Part shown: positions 1-11,683 of the stretch, one piece after another
Position numbering within the stretch: the stretch's first letter is position 1
Layout: each line of letters starts with the position of its first letter
From: Hippasteria phrygiana
Taxonomy: Eukaryota > Echinodermata > Asteroidea > Valvatida > Goniasteridae
Assembly (NCBI GenBank): GCA_037893225.1
Contig: JAZGUH010000326.1
Location: 3,410,001-3,474,000, forward strand
DNA: 64,000 nucleotides
Reading direction: 5' to 3'
Notes under the pieces: model-generated
The model's input: only the letters and a program-made list of their open reading frames with translations
Told to the model about the DNA's origin: nothing
The model's database searches: none
Made by a program: the position numbers and the translations under genes

Positions 1-224
1 GATTGTCTGAAATTGTTGCGCTATATCTAAGCTACCAATACGTGTAAACATTACTGGATTTGGTCAATATACCAGTCAATTATGAACAGGGAAAGGAGGG
101 GCGTTCATCTGAAAATATGGCAAACGTTAAGCAGTCACAATACAGAATCGGAAGAACGCACACAGAGTTCACAGGAAGAAATTTGTTGCGAGGTTTGAAT
201 TTTCTCGAAGAGTTCTAACGCTGT
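1..224 (+). repeat. Partial Y-type unit at the left edge
   Basis: The window opens at unit position 10 (GATTGTCTG). The unit has CCAATACGTGTAAAC, ATACCAGTC, AAATATGG and the deleted ACAGAATCGG motif, so it belongs to the 233-bp class. The array therefore continues to the left of the window. Confidence 0.9.
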
Positions 225-1394
225 GAAGCTGGCGATGGTCTGAAATTGTTGCGCTATATCTAAGCTACCCATACGTGTGAATAGTACTGGATTTGGTCAA
301 TATCCCATTCAATTATGAACAGGGAAAGGAGGGGCGTTCATCTGAAAATGTGGCAAACGTTAAGCAGTCACAATGCAGTAAACGGGAGAACGCACACAGA
401 GTTCACGGGAAGAAATTAGGTGCGAGGTTTGAATTTTCTCGAAGAGTTCCAACGCTTTGAAGCTGGCGATTGTCTCAAATTGTTGCGCTAGATCTAAGCT
501 ACCCATACGTGTTAAAATTGCTGGATTTGGTCAATATCCCATTCAATTATGAACAGGGAAAGGAGGGGCGTTCATCTGAAAATGTGGCAAACGTCAAGCA
601 GTCACAATGCAGTAAACGGGAGAACGCACACAGAGTTCACGGGAAGAAATTAGGTGCGAGGTTTGAATTTTCTCGAAGAGTTCTAACGCTGTGAAGCTGG
701 CGATGGTCTCAAATTGTTGCGCTAGATCTAAGCTACCCATACGTGTGAAAATTACTGGATTTGGTCAATATCCCATTCAATTATGAACAGGGAAAGGAGG
801 GGCGTTCATCTGAAAATGTGGCAAACGTTAAGCAGTCACAATGCAGTAAACGGAAGAACGCACACAGAGTTCACAGGAAGAAATTTGTTGCGAGGTTTGA
901 ATTTTCTCGAAGAGTTCTAACGCTGTGAAGCTGGTGATGGTCTGAAATTGTTGCGCTATATCTAAGCTACCAATACGTGTAAACATTACTGGATTTGGTC
1001 AATATACCAGTCAATTATGAACAGGGAAAGGAGGGGCGTTCATCTGAAAATATGGCAAACGTTAAGCAGTCACAATGCAGTAAACGGGAGAACGCACACA
1101 GAGTTCACGGGAAGAAATTAGGTGCGAGGTTTGAATTTTCTGGAAGAGTTCTAACGCTGTGAAACTGGCGATGGTCTCAAATTGTTGCGCTAGATCTAAG
1201 CTACCCATAAGTGTAAAAATTACTGGATTTGGTCAATATCCCATTCAATTATGAACAGGGAAAGGAGGGGCGTTCATCTGAAAATGTGGCAAACGTTAAG
1301 CAGTCACAATGCAGTAAACGGAAGAACGCACACAGAGTTCACAGGAAGAAATTTGTTGCGAGGTTTGAATTTTCTCGAAGAGTTCTAACGCTGT
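225..1394 (+). repeat. Pentamer HOR, copy 1 (M-A-B-Cz-Bs), 1,170 bp
   Basis: Five 234-bp units start at 225, 459, 693, 927 and 1161. The M unit has AGTACTGG and ends TTCCAACGCTTT. The A unit carries GTGTTAAAATTG. The fourth unit (Cz) starts like C or Y but ends like Kg (ACGGGAG, AAATTAGG, TTCTGGAAG), so it looks like an older hybrid. The fifth (Bs) carries the rare CATAAGTG. From about 332 onward the same order and rare variants recur 1,170 bp later. Confidence 0.9.
693..926 (+). repeat. Representative satellite unit (type B, 234 bp)
   Basis: Type B is the commonest type and is used here as the reference, numbered from GAAGCTGG. An AGATCT palindrome lies at unit positions 32-37. A 14-base purine run, AGGGAAAGGAGGGG, lies at 97-110. 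A stretch that differs between unit types lies near 150-160 and includes the single-base deletion of the 233-bp class. TTGTTGCG occurs at 22-29 and again at 193-200. CpG dinucleotides start at 9, 28, 50, 111, 134, 159, 167, 199, 216 and 229. Counting this type gives 100 G+C of 234, with G 59 and C 41. B is also the connecting type: it is followed by T, N, Ct, Ca, H or V in different parts of the array. Confidence 0.93.
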
Positions 1395-1628
1395 GAAGCT
1401 GGCGATGGTCTCAAATTGTTGCGCTAGATCTAAGCTACCCATACGTGTGAAAATTGCTGGATTTGGTCATTATCCCATTCAATTATGAACAGGGAAAGGC
1501 AGGGCGTTCATCTGAAAATGTGGCAAACGTTAAGCAGTCACAATGCAGTAAACGGGAGAACGCACACAGAGTTCACGGGAAGAAATTAGGTGCGAGGTTT
1601 GAATTTTCTCGAAGAGTTCCAACGCTTT
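1395..1628 (+). repeat. Hybrid unit Zs/M, joint of the pentamer duplication
   Basis: The 5' part carries the Zs marks TCATTATCCC and AGGCAGGG. The 3' end carries the M mark TTCCAACGCTTT and is followed by A, as M is at 225. The intact Zs at 2565 instead ends TTCTAACACTGT and leads to X'. The switch lies between about 1502 and 1619. Confidence 0.82.
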
Positions 1629-2564
1629 GAAGCTGGCGATTGTCTCAAATTGTTGCGCTAGATCTAAGCTACCCATACGTGTTAAAATTGCTGGATTTGG
1701 TCAATATCCCATTCAATTATGAACAGGGAAAGGAGGGGCGTTCATCTGAAAATGTGGCAAACGTCAAGCAGTCACAATGCAGTAAACGGGAGAACGCACA
1801 CAGAGTTCACGGGAAGAAATTAGGTGCGAGGTTTGAATTTTCTCGAAGAGTTCTAACGCTGTGAAGCTGGCGATGGTCTCAAATTGTTGCGCTAGATCTA
1901 AGCTACCCATACGTGTGAAAATTACTGGATTTGGTCAATATCCCATTCAATTATGAACAGGGAAAGGAGGGGCGTTCATCTGAAAATGTGGCAAACGTTA
2001 AGCAGTCACAATGCAGTAAACGGAAGAACGCACACAGAGTTCACAGGAAGAAATTTGTTGCGAGGTTTGAATTTTCTCGAAGAGTTCTAACGCTGTGAAG
2101 CTGGTGATGGTCTGAAATTGTTGCGCTATATCTAAGCTACCAATACGTGTAAACATTACTGGATTTGGTCAATATACCAGTCAATTATGAACAGGGAAAG
2201 GAGGGGCGTTCATCTGAAAATATGGCAAACGTTAAGCAGTCACAATGCAGTAAACGGGAGAACGCACACAGAGTTCACGGGAAGAAATTAGGTGCGAGGT
2301 TTGAATTTTCTGGAAGAGTTCTAACGCTGTGAAACTGGCGATGGTCTCAAATTGTTGCGCTAGATCTAAGCTACCCATAAGTGTAAAAATTACTGGATTT
2401 GGTCAATATCCCATTCAATTATGAACAGGGAAAGGAGGGGCGTTCATCTGAAAATGTGGCAAACGTTAAGCAGTCACAATGCAGTAAACGGAAGAACGCA
2501 CACAGAGTTCACAGGAAGAAATTTGTTGCGAGGTTTGAATTTTCTCGAAGAGTTCTAACGCTGT
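1395..2564 (+). repeat. Pentamer HOR, copy 2 (Zs/M-A-B-Cz-Bs), 1,170 bp
   Basis: Units start at 1395, 1629, 1863, 2097 and 2331. The A, B, Cz and Bs units repeat the rare variants of copy 1, including GTGTTAAAATTG near 1680 and CATAAGTG near 2377. Only the first unit differs: it is a Zs/M hybrid, which marks it as the duplication joint. A normal Zs unit follows at 2565. Confidence 0.9.
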
Positions 2565-2798
2565 GAAGCTGGCGATGGTCTCAAATTGTTGCGCTAGATC
2601 TAAGCTACCCATACGTGTGAAAATTGCTGGATTTGGTCATTATCCCATTCAATTATGAACAGGGAAAGGCAGGGCGTTCATCTGAAAATGTGGCAAACGT
2701 TAAGCAGTCACAATGCAGTAAACGGGAGAACGCACACAGAGTTCACGGGAAGAAATTAGGTGCGAGGTTTGAATTTTCTCGAAGAGTTCTAACACTGT
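2565..2798 (+). repeat. Zs unit linking the pentamer to the 14-unit block
   Basis: This is the unrecombined Zs unit, with TCATTATCCC, AGGCAGGG and an AACACTGT end. It closes the second pentamer and precedes X' at 2799. Confidence 0.85.
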
Positions 2799-5700
2799 GA
2801 AGCTGGTGATGGTCTGAAATTGTTGGGCTATATCTAAGCTACCCATACGTGTAAAAATTACTGGATTTGGTCAATATCCCATTCAATTATGAACAGGGAA
2901 AGGAGGGGCGTTCATCTGAAAATGTGGCAAACGTTAAGCAGTCACAATGCAGTAAACGGAAGAACGCACACAGAGTTCACAGGAAGAAATTTGTTGCGAG
3001 GTTTGAATTTTCTCGAAGAGTTCTAACGCTGTGAAGCTGGCGATGGTCTCAAATTGTTGCGCTAGATCTAAGCTACCCATACGTGTGAAAATTGCTGGAT
3101 TTGGTCAATATCCCATTCAATTATGAACAGGGAAAGGCAGGGCGTTCATCTGAAAATGTGGCAAACGTTAAGCAGTCACAATGCAGTAAACGGGAGAACG
3201 CACACAGAGTTCACGGGAAGAAATTTGTTGCTAGGTTTGAATTTTCTCGAAGAGTTCTAACGCTGTGAAGCTGGCGATTGTCTCAAATTGTTGCGCTAGA
3301 TATAAGCTACCCATACGTGTGAAATTGCTGGATTTGGTCAATATCCCATTCAATTATGAACAGGGAAAGGAGGGGCGTTCATCTGAAAATGTGGCAAACG
3401 TTAAGCAGTCACAATGCAGTAAACGGAAGAACGCACACAGAGTTCACGGGAAGAAATTAGGTGCGAGGTTTGAATTTTCTCGAAGAGTTCTAACACTGTG
3501 AAGCTGGTGATGGTCTGAAATTGTTGCGCTATATCTAAGCTACCCATACGTGTAAACATTACTGGATTTGGTCAATATACCATTCAATTATGAACAGGGA
3601 AAGGAGGGGCGTTCATCTGAAAATGTGGCAAACGTTAAGCAGCCACAATGCAGTAAACGGGAGAACGCACACAGAGTTCACGGGAAGAAATTTGTTGCTA
3701 GGTTTGAATTTTCTCGAAGAGTTCTAACGCTGTGAAGCTGGCGATTGTCTCAAATTGTTGCGCTAGATATAAGCTACCCATACGTGTGAAAATTGCTGGA
3801 TTTGGTCAATATCCCATTCAATTATGAACAGGGAAAGGAGGGGCGTTCATCTGAAAATGTGGCAAACGTTAAGCAGTCACAATGCAGTAAACGGGAGAAC
3901 GCACACAGAGTTCACGGGAAGAAATTTGTTGCGAGGTTTGAATTTTCTCGAAGAGTTCTAACGCTGTGAAGCTGGCGATTGTCTGAAATTGTTGCGCTAG
4001 ATCTAAGCTACCCATACGTGTGAAAATTACTGGATTTGGTCAATATCCCATTCAATTATGAACAGGGAAAGGAGGGGCGTTCATCTGAAAATGTGGCAAA
4101 CGTTAAGCAGTCACAATACAGAATCGGAAGAACGCACACAGAGTTCACGGGAAGAAATTTGTTGCGAGGTTTGAATTTTCTCGAAGAGTTCTAACGCTGT
4201 GAAGCTGGCGATTGTCTGAAATTGTTGCGCTATATCTAAGCTACCAATACGTGTAAACATTACTGGATTTGGTCAATATACCAGTCAATTATGAACAGGG
4301 AAAGGAGGGGCGTTCATCTGAAAATATGGCAAACGTTAAGCAGTCACAATACAGAATCGGAAGAACGCACACAGAGTTCACAGGAAGAAATTTGTTGCGA
4401 GGTTTGAATTTTCTCGAAGAGTTCTAACGCTGTGAAGCTGGCGATTGTCTCACATTGTTGAGCTAGATCTAAGCTACCCATACGTGTGAAAATTGCTGGA
4501 TTTGGTCAATATCCCATTCAATTATGAACAGGGAAAGGAGGGGCGTTCATCTGAAAATGTGGCAAACGTTAAGCAGCCACAATGCAGTAAAAGGGAGAAC
4601 GCACACAGAGTTCACGGGAAGAAATTTGTTGCGAGGTTTGAATTTTATCGAAGAGTTCTAACGCTGTGAAGCTGGCGATTGTCTCAAATTGTTGCGCTAG
4701 ATCTAAGCTACCAATACGTGTGAAAATTGCTGGATTTGGTCAATATCCCATTCAATTATGAACAGGGAAAGGAGGGGCGTTCATCTGAAATTGTGGCAAA
4801 CGTTAAGCAGTCACAATGCAGTAAACGGGAGAACGCACACAGAGTTCACGGGAAGAAATTAGGTGCGAGGTTTGAATTTTCTGGAAGAGTTCTAACGCTG
4901 TGAAGCTGGCGATGGTCTCAAATTGTTGCGCTAGATCTAAGCTACCCATACGTGTGAAAATTGCTGGATTTGGTCAATATCCCATTCAATTATGAACAGG
5001 GAAAGGCAGGGCGTTCATCTGAAAATGTGGCAAACGTTAAGCAGTCACAATGCAGTAAACGGGAGAACGCACACAGAGTTCACGGGAAGAAATTAGGTGC
5101 GAGGTTTGAATTTTCTCGAAGAGTTCTAACACTGTGAAGCTGGTGATGGTCTGAAATTGTTGCGCTATATCTAAGCTACCCATACGTGTAAACATTACTG
5201 GATTTGGTCAATATACCATTCAATTATGAACAGGGAAAGGAGGGGCGTTCATCTGAAAATGTGGCAAACGTTAAGCAGCCACAATGCAGTAAACGGGAGA
5301 ACGCACACAGAGTTCACGGGAAGAAATTTGTTGCTAGGTTTGAATTTTCTCGAAGAGTTCTAACGCTGTGAAGCTGGCGATTGTCTCAAATTGTTGAGCT
5401 ACATCTAAGCTACCCATACGTGTGAAAATTGCTGGATTTGGTCAATATCCCATTCAATTATGAACAGGGAAAGGAGGGGCGTTCATCTGAAAATGTGGCA
5501 AACGTTAAGCAGCCACAATGCAGTAAAAGGGAGAACGCACACAGAGTTCACGGGAAGAAATTTGTTGCGAGGTTTGAATTTTCTCGAAGAGTTCTAACGC
5601 TGTGAAGCTGGCGATGGTCTCAAATTGTTGCGCTAGATCTAAGCTACCAATACGTGTGAAAATTGCTGGATTTGGTCAATATCCCATTCAATTATGAACA

Positions 5701-6071
5701 GGGAAAGGAGGGGCGTTCATCTGAAATTGTGGCAAACGTTAAGCAGTCACAATGCAGTAAACGGGAGAACGCACACAGAGTTCACGGGAAGAAATTAGGT
5801 GCGAGGTTTGAATTTTCTCGAAGAGTTCTAACGCTGTGAAGCTGGCGATGGTCTCAAATTGTTGCGCTAGATCTAAGCTACCCATACGTGTGAAAATTAC
5901 TGGATTTGGTCAATATCCCATTCAATTATGAACAGGGAAAGGAGGGGCGTTCATCTGAAAATGTGGAAAACGTTAAGCAGTCACAATGCAGTAAACGGAA
6001 GAACGCACACAGAGTTCACAGGAAGAAATTTGTTGCGAGGTTTGAATTTTCTCGAAGAGTTCTAACGCTGT
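2799..6071 (+). repeat. 14-unit HOR, copy 1, 3,273 bp
   Basis: The order is X'-Zt-Wa-X-Wb-V-Y-Jc-Kg-Z-X-U-K-B, with units starting at 2799, 3033, 3267, 3500, 3734, 3968, 4201, 4434, 4668, 4902, 5136, 5370, 5604 and 5838. Wa at 3267 has an extra one-base loss (GTGTGAAATTG), giving 233 bp and a shifted open frame. V and Y are the ordinary 233-bp class. The B unit carries the rare GTGGAAAACG at about 5964. The order repeats in full from 6072. Confidence 0.9.
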
Positions 6072-6305
6072 GAAGCTGGCGATGGTCTGAAATTGTTGCG
6101 CTATATCTGAGCTACCCATACGTGTGAAAAGTACTGGATTTGGTCAATATCCCATTCAATTATGAACAGGGAAAGGAGGGGCGTTTATCTGAAAATGTGG
6201 CAAACGTTAAACAGTCACAATGCAGTAAACGGAAGAACGTACACAGAGTTCACAGGAAGAAATTTGTTGCGAGGTTTGAATTTTCTCGAAGAGTTCTAAC
6301 GCTGT
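6072..6305 (+). repeat. Hybrid unit T/X', joint of the 14-unit duplication
   Basis: The 5' part is type T (TCTGAGC, AGTACTGG, GTTTATCTG, TTAAACAG). The 3' part matches X' at 2799 (GCAGTAAACGGAAG, CACAGG, TTTGTTGCG) and is followed by Zt, as X' is. The intact T after the second copy, at 9346, has GCAGCCAC and ACATAGTTC instead. The last T-specific base is 6211 and the first X' base is 6215, so the switch is placed within about 3 bp. A later ACGCAC to ACGTAC change marks this hybrid and its descendant at 15426. Confidence 0.85.
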
Positions 6306-9300
6306 GAAGCTGGCGATGGTCTCAAATTGTTGCGCTAGATCTAAGCTACCCATACGTGTGAAAATTGCTGGATTTGGTCAATATCCCATTCAATTATGAA
6401 CAGGGAAAGGCAGGGCGTTCATCTGAAAATGTGGCAAACGTTAAGCAGTCACAATGCAGTAAACGGGAGAACGCACACAGAGTTCACGGGAAGAAATTTG
6501 TTGCTAGGTTTGAATTTTCTCGAAGAGTTCTAACGCTGTGAAGCTGGCGATTGTCTCAAATTGTTGCGCTAGATATAAGCTACCCATACGTGTGAAAATT
6601 GCTGGATTTGGTCAATATCCCATTCAATTATGAACAGGGAAAGGAGGGGCGTTCATCTGAAAATGTGGCAAACGTTAAGCAGTCACAATGCAGTAAACGG
6701 AAGAACGCACACAGAGTTCACGGGAAGAAATTAGGTGCGAGGTTTGAATTTTCTCGAAGAGTTCTAACACTGTGAAGCTGGTGATGGTCTGAAATTGTTG
6801 CGCTATATCTAAGCTACCCATACGTGTAAACATTACTGGATTTGGTCAATATACCATTCAATTATGAACAGGGAAAGGAGGGGCGTTCATCTGAAAATGT
6901 GGCAAACGTTAAGCAGCCACAATGCAGTAAACGGGAGAACGCACACAGAGTTCACGGGAAGAAATTTGTTGCTAGGTTTGAATTTTCTCGAAGAGTTCTA
7001 ACGCTGTGAAGCTGGTGATTGTCTCAAATTGTTGCGCTAGATATAAGCTACCCATACGTGTGAAAATTGCTGGATTTGGTCAATATCCCATTCAATTATG
7101 AACAGGGAAAGGAGGGGCGTTCATCTGAAAATGTGGCAAACGTTAAGCAGTCACAATGCAGTAAACGGGAGAACGCACACAGAGTTCACGGGAAGAAATT
7201 TGTTGCGAGGTTTGAATTTTCTCGAAGAGTTCTAACGCTGTGAAGCTGGCGATTGTCTGAAATTGTTGCGCTAGATCTAAGCTACCCATACGTGTGAAAA
7301 TTACTGGATTTGGTCAATATCCCATTCAATTATGAACAGGGAAAGGAGGGGCGTTCATCTGAAAATGTGGCAAACGTTAAGCAGTCACAATACAGAATCG
7401 GAAGAACGCACACAGAGTTCACGGGAAGAAATTTGTTGCGAGGTTTGAATTTTCTCGAAGAGTTCTAACGCTGTGAAGCTGGCGATTGTCTGAAATTGTT
7501 GCGCTATATCTAAGCTACCAATACGTGTAAACATTACTGGATTTGGTCAATATACCAGTCAATTATGAACAGGGAAAGGAGGGGCGTTCATCTGAAAATA
7601 TGGCAAACGTTAAGCAGTCACAATACAGAATCGGAAGAACGCACACAGAGTTCACAGGAAGAAATTTGTTGCGAGGTTTGAATTTTCTCGAAGAGTTCTA
7701 ACGCTGTGAAGCTGGCGATTGTCTCACATTGTTGAGCTAGATCTAAGCTACCCATACGTGTGAAAATTGCTGGATTTGGTCAATATCCCATTCAATTATG
7801 AACAGGGAAAGGAGGGGCGTTCATCTGAAAATGTGGCAAACGTTAAGCAGCCACAATGCAGTAAAAGGGAGAACGCACACAGAGTTCACGGGAAGAAATT
7901 TGTTGCGAGGTTTGAATTTTATCGAAGAGTTCTAACGCTGTGAAGCTGGCGATTGTCTCAAATTGTTGCGCTAGATCTAAGCTACCAATACGTGTGAAAA
8001 TTGCTGGATTTGGTCAATATCCCATTCAATTATGAACAGGGAAAGGAGGGGCGTTCATCTGAAATTGTGGCAAACGTTAAGCAGTCACAATGCAGTAAAC
8101 GGGAGAACGCACACAGAGTTCACGGGAAGAAATTAGGTGCGAGGTTTGAATTTTCTGGAAGAGTTCTAACGCTGTGAAGCTGGCGATGGTCTCAAATTGT
8201 TGCGCTAGATCTAAGCTACCCATACGTGTGAAAATTGCTGGATTTGGTCAATATCCCATTCAATTATGAACAGGGAAAGGCAGGGCGTTCATCTGAAAAT
8301 GTGGCAAACGTTAAGCAGTCACAATGCAGTAAACGGGAGAACGCACACAGAGTTCACGGGAAGAAATTAGGTGCGAGGTTTGAATTTTCTCGAAGAGTTC
8401 TAACACTGTGAAGCTGGTGATGGTCTGAAATTGTTGCGCTATATCTAAGCTACCCATACGTGTAAACATTACTGGATTTGGTCAATATACCATTCAATTA
8501 TGAACAGGGAAAGGAGGGGCGTTCATCTGAAAATGTGGCAAACGTTAAGCAGCCACAATGCAGTAAACGGGAGAACGCACACAGAGTTCACGGGAAGAAA
8601 TTTGTTGCTAGGTTTGAATTTTCTCGAAGAGTTCTAACGCTGTGAAGCTGGCGATTGTCTCAAATTGTTGAGCTACATCTAAGCTACCCATACGTGTGAA
8701 AATTGCTGGATTTGGTCAATATCCCATTCAATTATGAACAGGGAAAGGAGGGGCGTTCATCTGAAAATGTGGCAAACGTTAAGCAGCCACAATGCAGTAA
8801 AAGGGAGAACGCACACAGAGTTCACGGGAAGAAATTTGTTGCGAGGTTTGAATTTTCTCGAAGAGTTCTAACGCTGTGAAGCTGGCGATGGTCTCAAATT
8901 GTTGCGCTAGATCTAAGCTACCAATACGTGTGAAAATTGCTGGATTTGGTCAATATCCCATTCAATTATGAACAGGGAAAGGAGGGGCGTTCATCTGAAA
9001 TTGTGGCAAACGTTAAGCAGTCACAATGCAGTAAACGGGAGAACGCACACAGAGTTCACGGGAAGAAATTAGGTGCGAGGTTTGAATTTTCTCGAAGAGT
9101 TCTAACGCTGTGAAGCTGGCGATGGTCTCAAATTGTTGCGCTAGATCTAAGCTACCCATACGTGTGAAAATTACTGGATTTGGTCAATATCCCATTCAAT
9201 TATGAACAGGGAAAGGAGGGGCGTTCATCTGAAAATGTGGAAAACGTTAAGCAGTCACAATGCAGTAAACGGAAGAACGCACACAGAGTTCACAGGAAGA

Positions 9301-9345
9301 AATTTGTTGCGAGGTTTGAATTTTCTCGAAGAGTTCTAACGCTGT
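6072..9345 (+). repeat. 14-unit HOR, copy 2, 3,274 bp
   Basis: The order is T/X'-Zt-Wa-X-Wb-V-Y-Jc-Kg-Z-X-U-K-B, with units starting at 6072, 6306, 6540, 6774, 7008, 7242, 7475, 7708, 7942, 8176, 8410, 8644, 8878 and 9112. Diagnostic variants match copy 1, including TCACATTGTTGAG (Jc), TTTTATCG and GTGGAAAACG. Private changes of this copy are GGTGATTG in Wb at 7008 and ACGTACAC in the first unit; both recur at 15426-17529. Copy 2 runs into an unrecombined T unit at 9346. Confidence 0.9.
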
Positions 9346-11683
9346 GAAGCTGGCGATGGTCTGAAATTGTTGCGCTATATCTGAGCTACCCATACGTGTG
9401 AAAAGTACTGGATTTGGTCAATATCCCATTCAATTATGAACAGGGAAAGGAGGGGCGTTTATCTGAAAATGTGGCAAACGTTAAACAGCCACAATGCAGT
9501 AAACGGGAGAACGCACACATAGTTCACGGGAAGAAATTAGGTGCGAGGTTTCAATTTTCTCGAAGAGTTCTAACGCTGTGAAGCTGGTGATGGTCTGAAA
9601 TTGTTGCGCTAGATCTAAGCTACCCATACGTGTGAAAAGTACTGGATTTGGTCAATATCCCATTCAATTATGAACAGGGAAAGGAGGGGCGTTCATCTGA
9701 AAATATGGCAAACGTTAAGCAGTCACAATACAGAATCGGAAGAACGCACACAGAGTTCACAGGAAGAAATTTGTTGCGAGGTTTGAATTTTCTCGAAGAG
9801 TTCTAACGCTGTGAAGCTGGCGATGGTCTGAAATTGTTGCGCTATATCTAAGCTACCCATACGTGTGAAAAGTACTGGATTTGGTCAATATCCCATTCAA
9901 TTATGAACAGGGAAAGGAGGGGCGTTCATCTGAAAATGTGGCAAACGTTAAGCAGTCACAATGCAGTAAACGGGAGAACGCACACAGAGTTCACAGGAAG
10001 AAATTAGGTGCGAGGTTTGAATTTTCTCGAAGAGTTCCAACGCTTTGAAGCTGGCGATTGTCTCAAATTGTTGCGCTAGATCTAAGCTACCCATACGTGT
10101 TAAAATTGCTGGATTTGGTCAATATCCCATTCAATTATGAACCGGGAAAGGAGGGGCGTTCATCTGAAAATGTGGCAAACGTCAAGCAGTCACAATGCAG
10201 TAAACGGGAGAACGCACACAGAGTTCACGGGAAGAAATTAGGTGCGAGGTTTGAATTTTCTCGAAGAGTTCTAACGCTGTGAAGCTGGCGATGGTCTCAA
10301 ATTGTTGCGCTAGATCTAAGCTACCCATACGTGTGAAAATTACTGGATTTGGTCAATATCCCATTCAATTGTGAACAGGGAAAGGAGGGGCGTTCATCTG
10401 AAAATGTGGCAAACGTTAAGCAGTCACAATGCAGTAAACGGAAGAACGCACACAGAGTTCACAGGAAGAAATTTGTTGCGAGGTTTGAATTTTCTCGAAG
10501 AGTTCTAACGCTGTGAAGCTGGTGATGGTCTGAAATTGTTGCGCTATATCTAAGCTACCCATACGTGTAAACATTACTGGATTTGGTCAATATACCAGTC
10601 AATTATGAACAGGGAAAGGAGGGGCGTTCATCTGAAAATATGGCAAACGTTAAGCAGTCACAATACAGAATCGGAAGAACGCACACAGAGTTCACGGGAA
10701 GAAATTTGTTGAGAGGTTTGAATTTTCTCGAAGAGTTCTAACGCTGTGAAGCTGGCGATTGTCTCAAATTGTTGCGCTAGATCTAAGCTACCCATACGTG
10801 TGAAAATTGCTGGATTTGGTCAATATCCCATTCAATTATGAACAGGGAAAGGAGGGGCGTTCATCTGAAAATGTGGCAAACGTTAAGCAGCCACAATGCA
10901 GTAAACGGGAGAACGCACACAGAGTTCACGGGAAGAAATTAGGTGCGAGGTTTGAATTTTCTCGAAGAGTTCTAACGCTGTGAAGCTGGCGATTGTCTCA
11001 AATTGTTGAGCTACATCTAAGCTACCCATACGTGTGAAAATTGCTGGATTTGGTCAATATCCCATTCAATTATGAACAGGGAAAGGAGGGGCGTTCATCT
11101 GAAAATGTGGCAAACGTTAAGCAGCCACAATGCAGTAAAAGGGAGAACGCACACAGAGTTCACGGGAAGAAATTTGTTGCGAGGTTTGAATTTTCTCGAA
11201 GAGTTCTAACGCTGTGAAGCTGGCGATGGTCTCAAATTGTTGCGCTAGATCTAAGCTACCAATACGTGTGAAAATTGCTGGATTTGGTCAATATCCCATT
11301 CAATTATGAACAGGGAAAGGAGGGGCGTTCATCTGAAATTGTGGCAAACGTTAAGCAGTCACAATGCAGTAAACGGGAGAACGCACACAGAGTTCACGGG
11401 AAGAAATTAGGTGCGAGGTTTGAATTTTCTCGAAGAGTTCTAACGCTGTGAAGCTGGCGATGGTCTCAAATTGTTGCGCTAGATCTAAGCTACCCATACG
11501 TGTGAAAATTACTGGATTTGGTCAATATCCCATTCAATTATGAACAGGGAAAGGAGGGGCGTTCATCTGAAAATGTGGAAAACGTTAAGCAGTCACAATG
11601 CAGTAAACGGAAGAACGCACACAGAGTTCACAGGAAGAAATTTGTTGCGAGGTTTGAATTTTCTCGAAGAGTTCTAACGCTGT
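7942..11683 (+). repeat. 16-unit duplication, copy 1, 3,742 bp
   Basis: The order is Kg-Z-X-U-K-B-T-S-M-A-Bg-Cm-L-U-K-B. It overlaps the second 14-unit HOR and the following T-to-B block. The same order, with two GTGGAAAACG-bearing B units and the rare T, A and Bg variants, recurs 3,742 bp later, from the hybrid at 11684. Confidence 0.87.
9346..11683 (+). repeat. 10-unit block T-S-M-A-Bg-Cm-L-U-K-B
   Basis: Units start at 9346, 9580, 9813, 10047, 10281, 10515, 10748, 10982, 11216 and 11450. T has the rare ACATAGTTC and TTTCAATTTT, S and Cm are 233 bp, A has GAACCGGG, and Bg has AATTGTGAAC. The run T-S-M-A-Bg-Cm-L is seen four times in the window (9346, 13088, 17764, 22905). In the first two it is followed by U-K-B and in the last two by C-H-A2-B, so L to U is probably a rearranged joint and L to C the older order. 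Confidence 0.88.

Noticed and set aside
97..110. Ribosome binding site (AAAGGAGGGG) repeated in each unit
   Set aside because: It resembles a bacterial Shine-Dalgarno sequence, but no suitable start codon and open frame follow it, and the context is a eukaryotic-type satellite.
470..694. 74-residue open frame in A-type units (also at 1640, 10058, 13800, 18476 and 23617)
   Set aside because: It starts at TTG and exists only because A units have GTGTTA where other units have GTGTGA, so one in-frame stop is absent. It ends at the TGA of the unit boundary. Since 234 is a multiple of 3, the frame is repeated with the unit. No coding signal, promoter or homologue is recognised.
843..862. Possible CENP-B box around AGTAAACGGGAG in the ACGGGAG unit types
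   Set aside because: Only the 3' half (A, two bases, CGGG) fits the known box pattern; the required TTCG half reads AATG. Six of nine core bases match, which is weak in a sequence repeated hundreds of times.
3265..3501. 78-residue open frame with a different N-terminus
   Set aside because: It results from the one-base loss (GTGTGAAATTG) in the Wa unit at 3267, which shifts the frame past the usual stop. It has the same C-terminal translation as the A-type frames and is a by-product of satellite variation.
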